Assembly: GCF_000176175.1 (NCBI RefSeq)
Contig: NZ_ACZP01000009.1
Location: 1-54,930 of the forward strand
Direction: 5' to 3'
Length of the DNA: 54,930 nucleotides
Origin: Vibrio furnissii CIP 102972
Lineage (GTDB): Bacteria > Pseudomonadota > Gammaproteobacteria > Enterobacterales > Vibrionaceae
This document shows positions 35,622 through 45,058 of this stretch, piece by piece. The position numbers and the translations under genes were made by a program. The notes beneath the pieces were generated by a model. The model was not told the DNA's origin. It saw only the letters and a program-made list of their open reading frames with translations, and did no database searches. Each line of letters opens with the position of its first letter. The first letter of the stretch is position 1.

Positions 35622-36863
35622 ATGAGCGCAAACCGAATCAGTGGATGGCTAAAAAACAGGTTGGATCTTGCGGTGATTGTCGTGTGGGGCGTCGTCATGT
35701 TGGCGGTGCTGTTGCAATACCGCGCGCTAGAAGTGACCAGTCGCAATCTGAATGAACTTGAAAATAGTGTAGATGGTTTGCGTAATACCCTCTACTTTCA
35801 GTCGCCATACCGAACCACACGTGCCAATGATCTGGCGCTCAATATTCAAGTGATTTACTCATTGCGGTTGCAGCTTGAAGCCGATTCAGATTCCAATTGG
35901 TTTCAGCCCGACTTAACGCAAACGTTATATGTGACAGATCGCTTTATCGAGCAGACGCGAAGTTTTCTTGCCGTTGAATTGTCGATTAACGAGTTAGTCG
36001 AGCAGTTGCAGGCGTTGCGAGAACGCTATGCACACCAACCCGACGTGCAGGCCGATTACCTCAAAATTGGCGCTTTCGTCTTGCAAGCGCTGTACACCGA
36101 AGGCGCGCGCAGCCCTGAACTCTACCGCACCTTTGATGCCTTGCTGAAACAATCCGAATCCTTGCCTAAGGAAGCCAAAGACAATTTGCAACGCACGCTG
36201 GCTCGCGTTTCTACCTTGCTGAGTCACTATGCGGAAGGCGACAATTTGGTCGATAAACTGCTGCGTCATCGCGTGCACAACGAGATCATGTCGGCCAACA
36301 CGCAATATGAAGAACGCTTTAAAACGCTGACGATCCTGAGCATGCTCAGTAGCGCTGTCGCCATGCTGTTGCTGGTGATTTTGGCGATGCGCCGTGAAAA
36401 ATGGCACGCCAAATTGCAAGCTGTTCCCGTGGCTGAACCTGCGCTGGTGATGGCGGAAAGCGCCGTGCCGGTGGTTACCCCCATCAACCCGACGTTTGAA
36501 CCAGAGGTGGTCATTGAAGAGGGTTCGGCCATCAACATCCAGCGCATGCTCTCTTCATTGAACGACGATTACAACTCGGTTCACATGCTATTGGAGGTGT
36601 TCATCGAAGATCATCGCAACGATGATGAGGGGTTGCGCCAGTTGTTAAGGACGGATTCGGAAGCGGCATTGCGTAAAGCGCACAGCTTGAAAGGGGTGGC
36701 GGGAAATTTGGGCGCCGATGGATTGCGTGATGTGGCGTTGGCGATTGAGATGAAACTGAAACACGGCTCGCAACCGACGGAATCGGATCTACAGAAGTTG
36801 AGTGCTCATCTGAAGCAGACCATTGAAAGTGCGCGTTACTTTCTGAACAAGCGGGCGAGTTAA
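35622..36863 (+). CDS. Membrane-anchored HPt (histidine phosphotransfer) protein
   Basis: A 413-residue protein with two transmembrane helices (about 17-36 and 236-256) around a periplasmic all-helical domain of 200 residues. A linker rich in Pro, Val and Ala leads to a C-terminal HPt domain (305-410) whose phospho-accepting histidine is His354 in RKAHSLKGVAGNLGA. No histidine-kinase or receiver domain is present and no such gene is next to it. It probably relays phosphate between an unlinked hybrid kinase and a response regulator and may sense something outside. The ATG at 35622 has AGGG close by; an upstream in-frame ATG at 35607 adds five residues. Confidence 0.85.
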   Translation: MSANRISGWLKNRLDLAVIVVWGVVMLAVLLQYRALEVTSRNLNELENSVDGLRNTLYFQSPYRTTRANDLALNIQVIYSLRLQLEADSDSNWFQPDLTQTLYVTDRFIEQTRSFLAVELSINELVEQLQALRERYAHQPDVQADYLKIGAFVLQALYTEGARSPELYRTFDALLKQSESLPKEAKDNLQRTLARVSTLLSHYAEGDNLVDKLLRHRVHNEIMSANTQYEERFKTLTILSMLSSAVAMLLLVILAMRREKWHAKLQAVPVAEPALVMAESAVPVVTPINPTFEPEVVIEEGSAINIQRMLSSLNDDYNSVHMLLEVFIEDHRNDDEGLRQLLRTDSEAALRKAHSLKGVAGNLGADGLRDVALAIEMKLKHGSQPTESDLQKLSAHLKQTIESARYFLNKRAS

Positions 36864-36931
36864 CGGCTTCCAACGCATTTGGGTTTTCGAGATGCGCCGC
36901 TTTTCGACATGTATCGGATAGCGAGAAACAA

Positions 36932-36961
36932 ACAGAGCGCGAAATTCGCGCTCTGTTTTTA
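36932..36961. terminator. Bidirectional terminator, HPt gene and nhaC
   Basis: ACAGAGCGCG and CGCGCTCTGT form a 10-base stem around five bases, with TTTTT after it on the plus strand and an AT-rich run on the other side. Two convergent genes end here. Confidence 0.88.
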
Positions 36962-36980
36962 TTGCATCAGTTGGTACGGA

Positions 36981-38420
36981 TTAAGCCGATTGTTTTTGCA
37001 ATGCCAGCGCCGCTTCCTCTTCCAACGTGGCCTCTGCAGTTGGTTCGCATTTATCGACAAACCAACCCATATAAGAGGTGAAAATGGTCACGATGATACA
37101 CACGAAGCTGAGCCACATGAACGGCGCGTAGGAGAGGGTTGCCACGCCAAGAATACTCGCCATGTAAATGCCGTTGTCACTCCAAGGCACCATGCCGGAG
37201 GTGAGCGTGCCACCAAACTCGGCGTTACGAGATAAGTTTTTACGTTTGTAACCCAGACGGTCGTAGTTCTTCGCACAGATTTTTGGGGTCAGGATCAGGG
37301 ACACGTACATCGCAGAACCAAACACGTTCCCCATAAATGCCGTACCGATGGTGCTGGTTGCCAGTGAGCCTGGGCTTGTGACGCGGCGTTCGAACAGTTT
37401 CGCGATGGTTTCCAGCACGCCCACTTTATCCAGCAGACCACCAAAACCAAGACCGAATACGATGACCGCCACTGAACCCAGCATCGACGACATACCACCA
37501 CGGTTTAGAATCGCATCAATGAAATCCACGCCAGATTCAATGTGGAATGGTGCCCATGCCGTGTTGAATGCTTGCAGGAAGTCGACGTCCTGAATCATCA
37601 CCGCCCAAACGATACCCAGCAGCGAACCGAAGCTGATCACCGGGAAAGATGGCATACGCATGGCCAGCAAGCCCAACACAATCAGGACAGGAATAAATGA
37701 GTATGGCGTAATGTAGAACTGCGTTTCCATCGCGTTAATCACCGACTGAACCTGTGACATGTCGACGTTGCCTGCGTAGTGGAAACCAAACAGCGTAAAC
37801 ATGATACCGGTGATGATGTAGCTGATCAGAGCAATCGGCAGCATGCCTTTGATGTGTTCCATGACTTCAACGTTCGACATGGACGAGGCCAGAATCACAG
37901 AGTCTGACAGGGGCGACATTTTGTCACCAAAGTAACAGCCAGACAGAACCGCACCCGCCGTAATTGGCGCAGGAACGCCAAGGCCTTGGCCGATCCCCAT
38001 CATCGCAATACCGGCGGTACCCGCAGCACCCCAAGAGGTACCGGTAGCCAGCGCAGTCAGAGAACAGATCACCATGGTCGCCAGCAAGAAGATAGAAGGG
38101 TGGATCGCTTGCAGACCGTAGTAAATGATCGTCGGCACAATCCCGCCGGAAATCCAGGTTCCGACCAACGCACCCACGGCTAAAAGTATTAAAACTGCAC
38201 CTAAACCGTTAGAAATGCCGCTAAGTGCCGCTTTTTCTAGTTCTTGGTATTTGTGACCAAGGCGGACACCTAATACAAAAATAATGAACCAGCCAATGTA
38301 TAAGGCCAGCTGAATCGGTAGATCGAACTTAGCAGTAAACGAAAAAGCCAATAGTAAAAACAGACCGAGCGATACAATAACTTGTACCAAGCTGGGCAAG
38401 CGTTTGGGGGCTTGAGTCAT
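36981..38420 (-). CDS. nhaC: NhaC-family Na+/H+ antiporter
   Basis: Inner-membrane antiporter of 479 residues with about eleven helices. Family blocks are LATGTSWGAAGTAGIAMMGIGQGLG near 128, SGCYFGDKMSPLSDSVILASSM near 160, which holds charged residues in a helix, and GMVPWSDNGIYMASILGV near 410. It exchanges sodium for protons. Some members of this superfamily have been proposed as lysine transporters in vibrios and are regulated by a lysine riboswitch. None is seen in the 433-base leader region here, though the divergent gene asd is in lysine synthesis. AGAGG precedes the ATG. Confidence 0.9.
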   Translation of the reverse strand: MTQAPKRLPSLVQVIVSLGLFLLLAFSFTAKFDLPIQLALYIGWFIIFVLGVRLGHKYQELEKAALSGISNGLGAVLILLAVGALVGTWISGGIVPTIIYYGLQAIHPSIFLLATMVICSLTALATGTSWGAAGTAGIAMMGIGQGLGVPAPITAGAVLSGCYFGDKMSPLSDSVILASSMSNVEVMEHIKGMLPIALISYIITGIMFTLFGFHYAGNVDMSQVQSVINAMETQFYITPYSFIPVLIVLGLLAMRMPSFPVISFGSLLGIVWAVMIQDVDFLQAFNTAWAPFHIESGVDFIDAILNRGGMSSMLGSVAVIVFGLGFGGLLDKVGVLETIAKLFERRVTSPGSLATSTIGTAFMGNVFGSAMYVSLILTPKICAKNYDRLGYKRKNLSRNAEFGGTLTSGMVPWSDNGIYMASILGVATLSYAPFMWLSFVCIIVTIFTSYMGWFVDKCEPTAEATLEEEAALALQKQSA

Positions 38421-38853
38421 TCTAAGAACCTCTTATCGGGTTATCGGGTAGTTGTGCTAAGGAGGGGAAAACATCCTTATCAGTTGCGCGGAACTGTACA
38501 TGAGTTGGAATAATATATCGACATTAAACTCAATTGGTGTGATTTGTGTCGTTATGGTGGTTAATTGGTAGGTTTAAATGTTGTATTTGAGCAAACAATT
38601 TGAAACAAAAAGATTTGTAATGTGAAAAATGCGTGTAACAAAGTGTAAGTAGTTAAGTGAAGATTTGATTACCAAAGGCTGAAGAATTAACAAATTTAAC
38701 GCTTTTAGCAGTTTGCCGGCGAAATCGTTGTGTATCGCGGTGCGACGAAAGAAAAACTTACGACTTTTCTGAATAAAGGCTTGAGATTTTATCCTGAACC
38801 ACTTATAGATGATGGATTGAATTTTTAACTGGAATACACGGAGAGTTAGTGCG
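38421..38853. other. Divergent intergenic region nhaC-asd
   Basis: AT-rich 433-base region without a plausible gene. It holds the asd promoter listed separately. I looked for the conserved lysine riboswitch blocks on both strands and saw none. Confidence 0.5.
38781..38809 (+). promoter_or_regulatory. Candidate asd promoter
   Basis: TTGAGA (38781-38786) and TATAGA (38804-38809) are 17 bases apart, close to the sigma-70 consensus, and lie about 45 bases before the asd start. Confidence 0.6.
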
Positions 38854-39969
38854 ATGAGAGTAGGTTTAGTGGGTTGGCGCGGTATGGTTGGTTCTGTACT
38901 GATGCAGCGAATGGTTGAAGAGCGTGATTTTGACCTGATCGATCCTGTTTTCTACAGTACGTCACAAATTGGTATCCCTGCGCCAAACTTTGGTAAGGAA
39001 GCTGGTCTACTGCAAGACGCGTTTGATATTGATAGCCTGAAACAGCTGGATGCGGTGATCACGTGTCAAGGCGGCAGCTACACTGAAAAGGTGTACCCAG
39101 CGCTGCGTCAAGCTGGCTGGAAAGGCTACTGGATTGATGCGGCCTCCACACTTCGCATGGACAAAGACTCCATCATTACTCTGGATCCAGTCAACTTGGC
39201 GCAAATCCAACAAGGCATTCACGGTGGCACCAATACATTTGTTGGCGGCAACTGTACCGTGAGCTTGATGTTGATGGGCCTCGGCGGTCTGTTTGAACGC
39301 GGCCTAGTTGAATGGATGAGCGCCATGACTTACCAAGCTGCTTCCGGTGCGGGCGCGCAAAACATGCGGGAACTGATTTCGCAAATGGGCGTGATCAACG
39401 ATGCGGTGAGCTCTGAGCTGGCCAATCCGTCAAGCTCCATTCTGGACATCGACCAGAAAGTGGCAGAAACCATGCGCTCATCGAGCTTCCCAACCGACCA
39501 GTTTGGCGTTCCGCTAGCCGGGTCTTTGATTCCTTGGATCGACGTGAAACGCGACAACGGTCAAAGCAAAGAAGAGTGGAAAGCCGGCGTGGAAGCGAAC
39601 AAGATCCTAGGTTCACAAAACTCGCCTGTGCCAATCGACGGAACATGTGTCCGTATTGGTGCGATGCGTTGTCACTCTCAAGCGCTGACCATTAAGCTGA
39701 AACAAAATGTGCCGCTTGATGAAATCGAAGAGATGATTGCAACGCACAACGATTGGGTGAAAGTGATTCCGAACGAGCGTGACATTACCGCGCGTGAACT
39801 GAGCCCTGCGAAAGTGACGGGCACTTTGTCCGTGCCAGTCGGCCGTTTGCGTAAAATGTCGATGGGTGATGACTTCCTCAACGCATTCACCGTGGGTGAC
39901 CAACTGTTGTGGGGCGCGGCGGAGCCACTGCGTCGTACACTGCGCATCATCCTTGCTGAAAAGCAATAA
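38854..39969 (+). CDS. asd: Aspartate-semialdehyde dehydrogenase
   Basis: Cytosolic enzyme of 371 residues of the gammaproteobacterial Asd type. It reduces aspartyl phosphate to aspartate semialdehyde, the branch point to lysine, diaminopimelate, methionine and threonine. The NADP-binding [14 protein letters not shown] is at residues 7-20, [15 protein letters not shown] near 108, the catalytic cysteine in [10 protein letters not shown] near 134, and the histidine of the active site in [17 protein letters not shown] near 274. A GGAGAG ribosome binding site lies before ATG. It is single and ends at a hairpin. Confidence 0.97.
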   Translation: MRVGLVGWRGMVGSVLMQRMVEERDFDLIDPVFYSTSQIGIPAPNFGKEAGLLQDAFDIDSLKQLDAVITCQGGSYTEKVYPALRQAGWKGYWIDAASTLRMDKDSIITLDPVNLAQIQQGIHGGTNTFVGGNCTVSLMLMGLGGLFERGLVEWMSAMTYQAASGAGAQNMRELISQMGVINDAVSSELANPSSSILDIDQKVAETMRSSSFPTDQFGVPLAGSLIPWIDVKRDNGQSKEEWKAGVEANKILGSQNSPVPIDGTCVRIGAMRCHSQALTIKLKQNVPLDEIEEMIATHNDWVKVIPNERDITARELSPAKVTGTLSVPVGRLRKMSMGDDFLNAFTVGDQLLWGAAEPLRRTLRIILAEKQ

Positions 39970-40015
39970 ATCCCGCTCTGCTCTAACGTATATCTAACGT
40001 ATAAAAATAATAATG

Positions 40016-40040
40016 AAGCGCCTTTACGGCGCTTTATTTT
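40016..40040. terminator. Bidirectional terminator overlapping the channel stop codon
   Basis: AAGCGCC and GGCGCTT pair around TTTAC and are followed by TATTTTC. The stop codon of the leftward channel gene lies at 40024-40026 in the loop, so asd and the channel share the hairpin. Confidence 0.75.
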
Positions 40041-40908
40041 CTTCTAATTCTTCTAACGTTTCGAGCCCATTGACGACCGGTACCACCCGTTTATCCGGCT
40101 CTGCCAATTCACTGCCGCAATGTTTGCAATACATCGCATCGGCTTCATGACCGGCTTGTGAGCAGTTGGGGCATTTCACCAGCGAGCGGTGGGAGTTCAT
40201 CTCTTGGTTGAGTTCGGCGGTAATGATCCCGGTCGGTACCGCCAGAATCGAATAACCCAGCAGCATAGTCAGTGATGCCACCGCTTTGCCCAGTGCCGTT
40301 TGAGGTGCAACGTCGCCATAACCGACCGTTGTGATGGTGACGATGGCCCAGTAAATACTTTGCGGAATGCTGGTAAAGCCGTTTTCTGGCCCTTCAATGA
40401 CATACACCAACGAACCAAAGATCGTCACCAAAACCGCCACAGTACTGAAGAAAATCAGTACCTTTCGGCGCGCGGCAAGTAGCGAGCGCATCAATATGTT
40501 GGAATCTTGCAGGTAGCGCACCAGCTTTAGAATTCGAAAAATACGCATGACGCGCAGCAAACGAATGGCACCCATAAACGTTGCAGACGGAAACAGCAGC
40601 GCAAAGTAAGTGGGTAAGATCGCCAGCAAATCAATCACACCGTAGAAGCTTTTGGCATACGCAGTCGGTTTGGGTGAGCAGTAGAGGCGCAGTAAGTATT
40701 CGATGGTAAACAGCGCCGTGAAAAAATATTCGATGTAACGAATTTCAGTTTTCCATACTGCGGAAATATCGGGAATGGAATCGAGAATGAGTGCGACGAT
40801 GGACGTGAGAATCGCGGCAATCAGCGTGATATCGAAAATTCGACCGCCTCGCGTGTAAGTCCCAAAAATAATGACATAAAGATGATGTTTAAGCGTCTTG
40901 TTGGACAT
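40024..40908 (-). CDS. Voltage-gated-like potassium channel with C-terminal zinc ribbon
   Basis: Ion channel of 294 residues with six membrane helices. The S4 voltage sensor is visible as repeated basic residues in AIRLLRVMRIFRILKLVRYLQ near 115, and the pore loop ITTVGYGDVAP carries the potassium selectivity filter near 193. After S6 the tail holds CPNCSQAGHEADAMYCKHCG, a CxxC-CxxC zinc ribbon near 250, which is not usual for the simple Kv-like bacterial channels. The tail may tether or gate the channel. It ends inside a shared terminator with asd and is 51 bases before ychE in the same direction. Confidence 0.88.
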   Translation of the reverse strand: MSNKTLKHHLYVIIFGTYTRGGRIFDITLIAAILTSIVALILDSIPDISAVWKTEIRYIEYFFTALFTIEYLLRLYCSPKPTAYAKSFYGVIDLLAILPTYFALLFPSATFMGAIRLLRVMRIFRILKLVRYLQDSNILMRSLLAARRKVLIFFSTVAVLVTIFGSLVYVIEGPENGFTSIPQSIYWAIVTITTVGYGDVAPQTALGKAVASLTMLLGYSILAVPTGIITAELNQEMNSHRSLVKCPNCSQAGHEADAMYCKHCGSELAEPDKRVVPVVNGLETLEELEENKAP

Positions 40909-40959
40909 GATATTGCAACCAGTTTCATTAGTTGCAATATCATAACGTCTCGTTTGCGA

Positions 40960-41595
40960 TTACGCTAACCCTGGAAACAGGCTACGCAAACCATTGGTGA
41001 TAAATTCGATGCCCAATGCACCCAGAATCAGACCCATGATACGGGTGATCACGTTGATGCCCGTCTGCCCGAGCAAACGCACAATATATGGCGCAGAGCG
41101 AAACAGCAGCCACGAAGCAACGCTGAATACCACAATCGTTAGGATGATGCCGGCTGTGTCGATCATCGCAGGGTAACGTGACCCATAGACAATGGTCGAA
41201 CTGATGGCACCTGGCCCCGCCATCAGCGGCATCGCCAAAGGCACCACGCCGATTTGTTCACGGCTGATGTATTCCGATTTTTCCTGTTTATTCTGTTTAT
41301 CTTCACCCAGCTTACCGCTCATCATGGAGAAGGCGATGCTCAGTAGCAATAAACCACCGGCGACGCGAAACGAGTCGAGCGAAATGCTGAACATATCCAG
41401 CAACATCTGACCGCCCAACAGCGCCGTAATCAAAATGACGGCCACGGCAATGTTGGCTGTACGTGCGATTTTGTTTTTTTCTTCCGGTGTCATGTGACCG
41501 GTGAGTGAAACAAACACCGGCATGATGCCCACTGGGTTCACAGCGGCAACCAGTCCTAAAAAAAACTGTAGAAAAATAGCAAACTCAAAATGCAT
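40960..41595 (-). CDS. ychE: MarC-family membrane protein YchE
   Basis: Six-helix inner-membrane protein of 211 residues. AAVNPVGIMPVFVSLTGHM, SGKLGEDKQNKQEKSEY in the hydrophilic loop and VPLAMPLMAGPGAISSTIVYGSRY match E. coli YchE, which also neighbours adhE. The function of this family is not established. The longest leader-like region in the window separates it from the divergent adhE. Confidence 0.9.
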   Translation of the reverse strand: MHFEFAIFLQFFLGLVAAVNPVGIMPVFVSLTGHMTPEEKNKIARTANIAVAVILITALLGGQMLLDMFSISLDSFRVAGGLLLLSIAFSMMSGKLGEDKQNKQEKSEYISREQIGVVPLAMPLMAGPGAISSTIVYGSRYPAMIDTAGIILTIVVFSVASWLLFRSAPYIVRLLGQTGINVITRIMGLILGALGIEFITNGLRSLFPGLA

Positions 41596-42224
41596 TAAAC
41601 GGTCTCTTGGCGATCATGGGATTGAAATGAAGCAAGCGTAATGTAAGTCAAAGATAGCAAAAGGACGAATGAAAAAAAGTATCGCTTTTTTGGTTCTATG
41701 ATTTAAAAAAACTAATCATGGGCAAATGTTGCAATCAACATGTTTCACTATTGTGCTTATTGCGTATGTCTTCCGCTGACTTTGTTAACATCAGCACATT
41801 TTTTGTAAAAAAAGCGCGTGGCGGTGGTGGGGGAAGTGGCGCAAGATATACTCTTAGTAGCACATTAAACGGCGGTTACACGTAGTGTTGTTGTTTATAA
41901 ATGAAACTTTTTTACAAAGTGTTGTAGTTTTTTTAGTTTTACTTGTTCGTTGATGTGTTTTTTGTCATCGAAAAAATGGTTTTTATTTGTGTTGTTATTC
42001 AGTTGCTTAGGTGCTTTTTGTGTTGGCTTATACCCCTAGAGGGGTAATTAATTTTTCATAACTGATCTGAGTCAATTTTTTTCACACAGTGAAATATTAT
42101 ACTCAGCCATGAAAGCAATTTACTAAGTCTGTCGATTAGATTAACCGTTGACCAAGTAAGAAAAACTCAGGGACGCATACTTAATAAAGAGTTTTTAACG
42201 TTTTTCTATTTTAGGAGATTCATT
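41596..42224. promoter_or_regulatory. adhE control region, 629 bases
   Basis: AT-rich region without a plausible gene. Several inverted repeats stand before adhE: ATGTTG-CAAT-CAACAT (41726-41741), TACCCC-TAGA-GGGGTA (42031-42046) and TTTCAC-ACA-GTGAAA (42080-42094). A site CTGAT-N4-GTCAA (42062-42075) differs at two bases from the FNR consensus. A -10-like TATACT (42098-42103) would place transcription start near 42110, leaving a leader of about 115 bases. Such a long region fits a gene under heavy redox and growth control. Functions are inferred from patterns. Confidence 0.5.
42062..42075. promoter_or_regulatory. FNR-like site before adhE
   Basis: CTGAT, four bases, GTCAA resembles TTGAT-N4-ATCAA with two changes. 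Its centre is about 41.5 bases before the start expected from the -10 at 42098-42103, a normal distance for FNR-type activation. Confidence 0.35.
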
Positions 42225-44927
42225 ATGCCTGTAACTAACCTGGCTGAACTAGATGCTCTTGTTGCTCGCGTGAAAGCGGCACAAGCAGAATTTGCGACCT
42301 ACTCTCAAGAGCAAGTCGACAAAATCTTCCGTGCAGCATCTTTGGCAGCTAACCAAGCTCGTATTCCTCTAGCGCAACAAGCGGTAGCAGAATCAGGCAT
42401 GGGTATTGTTGAGGACAAAGTAATCAAAAACCACTTTGCATCTGAGTACATCTACAACAAGTACAAAGATGAAAAGACTTGCGGCGTTCTTGAAGAAGAC
42501 GACAGCATGGGCACCATGACCATCGCTGAGCCTGTAGGTATCATCTGTGGTATTGTTCCAACCACCAACCCAACTTCAACTGCGATTTTCAAATCACTGA
42601 TTTCTCTGAAAACTCGTAACGGTATTATCTTCTCGCCACACCCACGTGCTAAACACTCAACCAACGATGCCGCTAAACTGGTTCTAGACGCCGCTGTTGC
42701 AGCTGGCGCGCCAAAAGACATCATCGGCTGGATTGATGAGCCATCTGTGGAACTGTCTAACGCACTGATGAAACACGAAGGTATCGCTCTGATCCTTGCA
42801 ACTGGTGGTCCAGGCATGGTGAAAGCGGCTTATTCTTCAGGTAAACCAGCAATCGGTGTAGGTGCAGGTAACGTTCCTGTTGTGATCGATGAAACGGCTG
42901 ACATCAAACGTGCAGTTGCTTCAGTACTGATGTCTAAAACATTCGACAACGGCGTTGTGTGTGCTTCTGAGCAAGCTGTTATCGTGATGGACGAAGTGTA
43001 CGACGAAGTGAAAGAGCGTTTCGCGACTCACAAAGCACACGTCCTGAGCAAAGCAGATGCAGACAAAGTACGTAAAGTGCTTCTGATTGATGGCGCTTTG
43101 AACGCGAAAATCGTAGGCCAACCAGCAACTAAGATTGCTGAAATGGCAGGCGTTAAAGTGCCAGCTGATACGAAGATCCTTGTTGGTGAAGGTATCGGTG
43201 AAGTGTCTTACGACGACGAATTCGCTCACGAAAAACTGTCTCCAACACTGGGTATGTTCCGCGCAACTTCTTTCGAAAACGCGGTTGACCAAGCAGTGAA
43301 AATGGTTGAAATCGGCGGTATCGGTCATACTTCAGGCCTATACACTGACCAAGACGTGAACGCAGACCGTATCCGTTACTTCGGTGACCGTCTGAAAACA
43401 GCTCGTATTCTGGTGAACATCCCGACAACTCACGGTGGTATCGGTGACCTGTACAACTTCAACGTTGCGCCATCTCTGACGCTAGGTTGTGGTTCTTGGG
43501 GTGGTAACTCTATCTCTGAGAACGTAGGTCCTAAACACCTTATCAACAAGAAAATTGTTGCGAAGCGAGCTGAAAACATGTTGTGGCACAAACTACCTAA
43601 ATCAATCTACTTCCGTCGTGGTAGCCTTCCAGTCGCTCTGGGCGATCTAGAAGGTAAGAAACGCGCGTTCCTTGTTACTGACCGTTTCCTATTCAACAAC
43701 GGTTACGCAGATGAAGTAGTGAGCCTGCTGAAAGCGCAAGGCATGGAAGTGACCACATTCTACGAAGTGGAAGCCGATCCAACGCTGACTATCGTGAAGA
43801 AAGGCGCAGAGCAAATGCGTAGCTTCCAACCAGACGTGATTCTCGCGCTAGGTGGTGGTTCACCAATGGATGCTGCGAAGATCATGTGGGTTATGTATGA
43901 GCACCCAGAAACTCACTTCGAAGAACTAGCAATGCGCTTTATGGACATCCGTAAACGTATCTACAAGTTCCCTAAAATGGGTCAAAAAGCTGAACTGGTT
44001 TGTATCACAACCACATCAGGTACAGGTTCTGAAGTGACGCCATTCGCTGTGGTAACTGACGATGAAACTGGTGCGAAATACCCACTGGCTGACTACGAAC
44101 TGACACCAAACATGGCTATCGTTGATGCGAACCTTGTGATGAACATGCCTAAGTCTCTGACTGCCTTCGGTGGTTACGATGCAGTCGTTCACGCTCTGGA
44201 AGCATACGTGTCTGTTCTAGCGAACGAATACTCTGACGGTCAGGCTCTGCAAGCACTGAAACTGCTGAAAGAATACCTGCCATCAAGCTACGCAAACGGT
44301 GCGAAAGATCCAATCGCTCGTGAAAAAGTACACAACGCAGCGACTATCGCGGGTGTGGCCTTTGCGAACGCATTCTTGGGTGTATGTCACTCAATGGCGC
44401 ACAAACTGGGTGCTGAGTTCCACCTGCCTCACGGCTTGGCAAACTCACTGCTGATGGCAAACGTGGTTCGTTACAACGCGAACGACAACCCAACTAAACA
44501 AACTGCGTTCTCTCAATACGACCGCCCACAAGCACGTCGTCGCTACGCTGAAGTTGCTGACCACTTGGGTCTGTCTAAACCAGGCGACCGCACTGCTCAG
44601 AAAATTGAGCGTCTGCTAGGTTGGTTGGAAGAGTTGAAACTGGCACTGGATATCCCAGCGTCAATTCAAGCAGCTGGCGTTAACGAAGCTGACTTCCTAG
44701 CGAAAGTTGATGAACTAGCGGTTGAAGCGTTCGATGACCAATGTACTGGTGCGAACCCACGTTACCCACTCATCAGCGAGCTGAAAGAAGTTCTGCTAGC
44801 GTCTTACTACGGTAAACCTTTCGTTGAAGGTGAAACTTTCGAAGGCACTACCGTTATCAAGAAACGTGCAGACCAAGAAGCAGCGAAAGCAGCGCCTAAA
44901 GCGAAGAAAGACAAAGCTGAAGCGTAA
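42225..44927 (+). CDS. adhE: Bifunctional acetaldehyde-CoA/alcohol dehydrogenase
   Basis: Fermentation enzyme of 900 residues, close to the 891 of E. coli AdhE. The N-terminal aldehyde dehydrogenase half has PTTNPTSTAIFKSLISLKTRN near 105 and the catalytic cysteine in NGVVCASEQAV near 245. The iron alcohol dehydrogenase half starts near 450 and holds ALGGGSPMDAAKIMW near 545, the iron-ligand DANLVMN, HALEAYVS, and CHSMAHKLGAEFHLPHG. It reduces acetyl-CoA to ethanol with NADH and forms spirosomes. The codon choice is strongly biased (GGT, CGT, AAC), as in highly expressed genes. A perfect AGGAGAT precedes the ATG. The C-terminal 20 residues are Lys- and Ala-rich. Confidence 0.97.
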   Translation: MPVTNLAELDALVARVKAAQAEFATYSQEQVDKIFRAASLAANQARIPLAQQAVAESGMGIVEDKVIKNHFASEYIYNKYKDEKTCGVLEEDDSMGTMTIAEPVGIICGIVPTTNPTSTAIFKSLISLKTRNGIIFSPHPRAKHSTNDAAKLVLDAAVAAGAPKDIIGWIDEPSVELSNALMKHEGIALILATGGPGMVKAAYSSGKPAIGVGAGNVPVVIDETADIKRAVASVLMSKTFDNGVVCASEQAVIVMDEVYDEVKERFATHKAHVLSKADADKVRKVLLIDGALNAKIVGQPATKIAEMAGVKVPADTKILVGEGIGEVSYDDEFAHEKLSPTLGMFRATSFENAVDQAVKMVEIGGIGHTSGLYTDQDVNADRIRYFGDRLKTARILVNIPTTHGGIGDLYNFNVAPSLTLGCGSWGGNSISENVGPKHLINKKIVAKRAENMLWHKLPKSIYFRRGSLPVALGDLEGKKRAFLVTDRFLFNNGYADEVVSLLKAQGMEVTTFYEVEADPTLTIVKKGAEQMRSFQPDVILALGGGSPMDAAKIMWVMYEHPETHFEELAMRFMDIRKRIYKFPKMGQKAELVCITTTSGTGSEVTPFAVVTDDETGAKYPLADYELTPNMAIVDANLVMNMPKSLTAFGGYDAVVHALEAYVSVLANEYSDGQALQALKLLKEYLPSSYANGAKDPIAREKVHNAATIAGVAFANAFLGVCHSMAHKLGAEFHLPHGLANSLLMANVVRYNANDNPTKQTAFSQYDRPQARRRYAEVADHLGLSKPGDRTAQKIERLLGWLEELKLALDIPASIQAAGVNEADFLAKVDELAVEAFDDQCTGANPRYPLISELKEVLLASYYGKPFVEGETFEGTTVIKKRADQEAAKAAPKAKKDKAEA

Positions 44928-44972
44928 TGAGATAAGTTTTCGCTAGCACGAAACTTATTATCGGGAAAATTC

Positions 44973-45001
44973 AAGCCCCACCGTTTGGTGGGGCTTTTTT
45001 A
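44973..45001 (+). terminator. Terminator after adhE
   Basis: AAGCCCCACC and GGTGGGGCTT form a 10-base stem around GTTT, with TTTTTT after it. Confidence 0.93.
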
Positions 45002-45058
45002 TTGCTGTGCTAAAACCTGACGACGTGGAGTGCAAGGACGCGCAAATGGATGATGCGG

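Noticed and set aside
38421..38853. Possible lysine riboswitch before asd or nhaC
   Set aside because: The conserved core blocks and the terminator hairpin of that riboswitch were not found on either strand.
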